A stretch of DNA of 64,000 nucleotides from Anastatus disparis (lineage: Eukaryota > Arthropoda > Insecta > Hymenoptera > Eupelmidae): NCBI GenBank assembly GCA_017163975.1, contig JAFFSR010000292.1, forward strand, positions 2,363,501 through 2,427,500, read 5' to 3'. This document shows positions 61,671-64,000 of the stretch, in pieces (positions within the stretch are counted from its first letter, which is position 1; every line of letters starts with the position of its first letter). Below the pieces are notes generated by a model that saw only the letters and a list, made by a program, of their open reading frames with translations, ran no database searches and was not told the DNA's origin. A program made the translations under genes and the position numbers.

Positions 61671-64000
61671 TAATCGGATGAGAGACGAATCTGATCGTCT
61701 ATAGATCAGACAAAAAAAGAGAAACAAAAATTATTTATTCGATCGGCGAGACTACGATGCAGTAGAAGCATTCGAAGAATTGCAAAGGTGTATGGATCAA
61801 GCAGTTTGCTTCTCGACTGAAATTCTAACAACACGAAAGCAAACGAATCTTTAAAAATTATTGTGCTCGACCGGTCGAAGCATCAGCGACTAAAACATTT
61901 ATTGCTAATATTTGTCGTTGAATACGGTAATTGTATATGTATGATGAATATATAAGTTTGCATTTCTAATGATATGCTAGACGCGTATCATGCTTACATA
62001 ATTATATAAGTATTGTCTTTAACTTACGTTTTAGTTGGAAAGAAAAACGCATCATGCCAACATTGATATTTTTTTTCTGTTCGGGTCAGTAGAGAGAATT
62101 TTAGATAAGTGATAAATTTTTATGGTCGTTGAAAATAAAACAAAGATATTGCACGATTGTCTGCATTTCCGGCAATTTCTGATGCGCCTATACACACACA
62201 TTTAAAAAAGACACCAACGACGTGTTCTTAGCTTATATTCGCATCTAAGTTATTAAATTCTTTTTGAAGTTCAAGCTTACATAATTTAGTTAGAAATCTT
62301 ATTTAATTATGTTGACATTTTAGTTTGCGTTTCATATATTTTCTTTCCGAATTATCATCAACTAAAATAGAGGTATAATTGTACCACATACGTGATTTGG
62401 GCGTTTTTGCGCTGGTACGCGCATTTTTTCGATACACAGTGCGGTTGCACTTAAAAGTAGGAGAGAAAAAAAGAGCTGTGTTTTTCTCTAAACAGCCTAC
62501 ACTATTTATTGTAAACTATTGTTCATTCAGTGCGTACTCATTATGTGTAGGAACGATTGTCGATATGCTTGCGACTGTTATTATTAGAATTATTACTATT
62601 ATGATTATGATTATTATTACTACTGGTGTATAATTAATTTTCGTTATTTCTCGTTGATTCACGAACTTGTAAATAGACCAGCGAAGAGAGAATGTATGTA
62701 TATCACTCTCAATGCTTCATTTTTTCGTGGACCGATGTTTGATTTTCATCATTTCATTCTACAGTTGCATTATTATATCATTAAGGTATACCATACCTCA
62801 TCATCATCATTCTTTTTTCTCTTATATTGTATTTTTAAAACGCTTCATTTAAGTTTATTCGTAAGTTTATTTCTTAATTAGGTAGTGGGTAAATTTGAAA
62901 AATTTTGCGAAAAAATTAAAAGAAAACGCTTTATATACGGTCGCATTAATTCCCCGGCAGTTTTATTCTTTTTCTGTCATATTTTTGCGTAATCGTGTTG
63001 CAAGGGGAATAATATTTTATGTAAGGAAAAAAAAGAGTAAAGTAGACAAAACAAAAAAAAACTTTATCGAATATTTAATGTTGCGTGTAAGAAGTATTCT
63101 GGCATACAATTTTACGAAGGGGGTGCTGAAGAGCACATAGTATACACGCAATGGAGCAGTACCTGTTTTTTAATTAGAATATTCGACATTGGGCAGATAC
63201 TAATCCTACCAAACGTTATTTATAAAAGATGAACAAGTTCAGAGCAGGACATAAATAAAATACGTTAAAAATAACAAAAAACGGGATATAAAACCCACGC
63301 AAGACAACGAACACAGCGCACAACGAACGCCAGCACACGCAGATACCACCGAGAGCGCCAGCAGATCCCAATACGCATAAAATTTTAACCATCGTCATAT
63401 TCTTTTAAATATTATTTGCTTTTTTTATTAACGAATGCACGCGGTAATAGTTCCATGTCTCTTTGTGTCACTGATAATAATTTTCAAAACGTGTTGACGA
63501 CGGAGCTTCTGATCCAAAGGACCTTTTAATTGTTTTGATTTTTTCATAATTATTTCACTTGTTTTGCATGTTAAAAATATGTTTATCTCGAATATTCACA
63601 ACTATTTTATCCGTCAGAGTTTTACAATATACTTAATTCCTTGTGAATGTAAACACGATTTTCTTCTTGCTAAATGTTTTAGTTCGTAATCAAATCATGT
63701 TCTTCCCTCTGTATTTTTATGAATTCGTATTGTATAAGATATATTTTAAATTTACTTTCAGTTGGGGGAAAACAAATTTGTACATAAATTTTGATAAACA
63801 TCTTCCATTTTATTTGGAAGTTATAAATAATTTATTTTATTATCATTATTTTGTTTTCTTTTAAAAATAAAACGTACGTCGCGAATATGTATACTGAATT
63901 CTCTTTTTTTAATTAATGTTTACGTGTATTAATCAATTGGAGGTTCAATTTAATACTATTGACTTACAATTACTTATACTACGCACTGATTAAGAAAAAG
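61671..64000. other. Downstream flank, gene-free
   Basis: AT-rich with some mixed-composition stretches at 61680-61940, 62370-62600 and 63290-63370. No reading frame here shows protein-like features or homology I recognise. Confidence 0.45.

Noticed and set aside
62379..62633. 84-codon frame near the right end
   Set aside because: No protein features, ends in an Ile/Thr run from a simple repeat; likely chance in non-coding flank.

Overview
The window reads as AT-rich insect nuclear DNA. It holds one large, many-exon gene on the + strand and many transposable elements. The gene encodes homeodomain-interacting protein kinase (HIPK). Its high intron number, the strong AT bias and the mix of DNA transposons suggest a hymenopteran, possibly a parasitoid wasp. 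That placement is an inference; the insect assignment itself rests on gene structure and composition.

Layout: (1) 1-1925 is the 3' part of a non-LTR retrotransposon with a frameshifted reverse transcriptase and a short TATC tail. (2) 1990-12576 is a 10.6-kb foldback-type DNA transposon. It has an exact 9-bp target duplication and very long inverted arms, built largely of a ~316-bp tandem repeat (5 copies left, 10 right). Between the arms is a broken transposase gene, 5532-7670. The same TTAA-flanked MITE sits at the same place in both arms. (3) 12.6-35.9 kb has no gene I can support. It is AT-rich, with hairpin MITEs at 12741-13264, 14246-14393, 18934-19597, 24446-26968 (itself split by two later insertions) and about 35531-35828, plus GC-rich islands of unknown nature. 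(4) 36068-60366 is HIPK in 17 coding exons, about 1455 residues. All splice phases agree. (5) 60367-64000 is the 3' UTR and downstream flank, with no further gene seen.

HIPK carries a complete kinase domain (exons 2-7), the HIPK-type low-complexity C-terminal half, a SUMO-interaction motif followed by acidic residues, and the conserved C-terminal tail. An in-frame exon with its own stop and poly(A) signals (51038-51991) lies between coding exons 10 and 11. It could produce a short isoform ending in about 317 Asn/Thr/His-rich residues built partly on a 10-residue repeat. This is the most interesting gene-level observation. The foldback element is the most interesting structural one: it has a correctly phased A_AAA_AAG heptamer exactly where the transposase frame changes, asymmetric repeat arms and a shared nested MITE.
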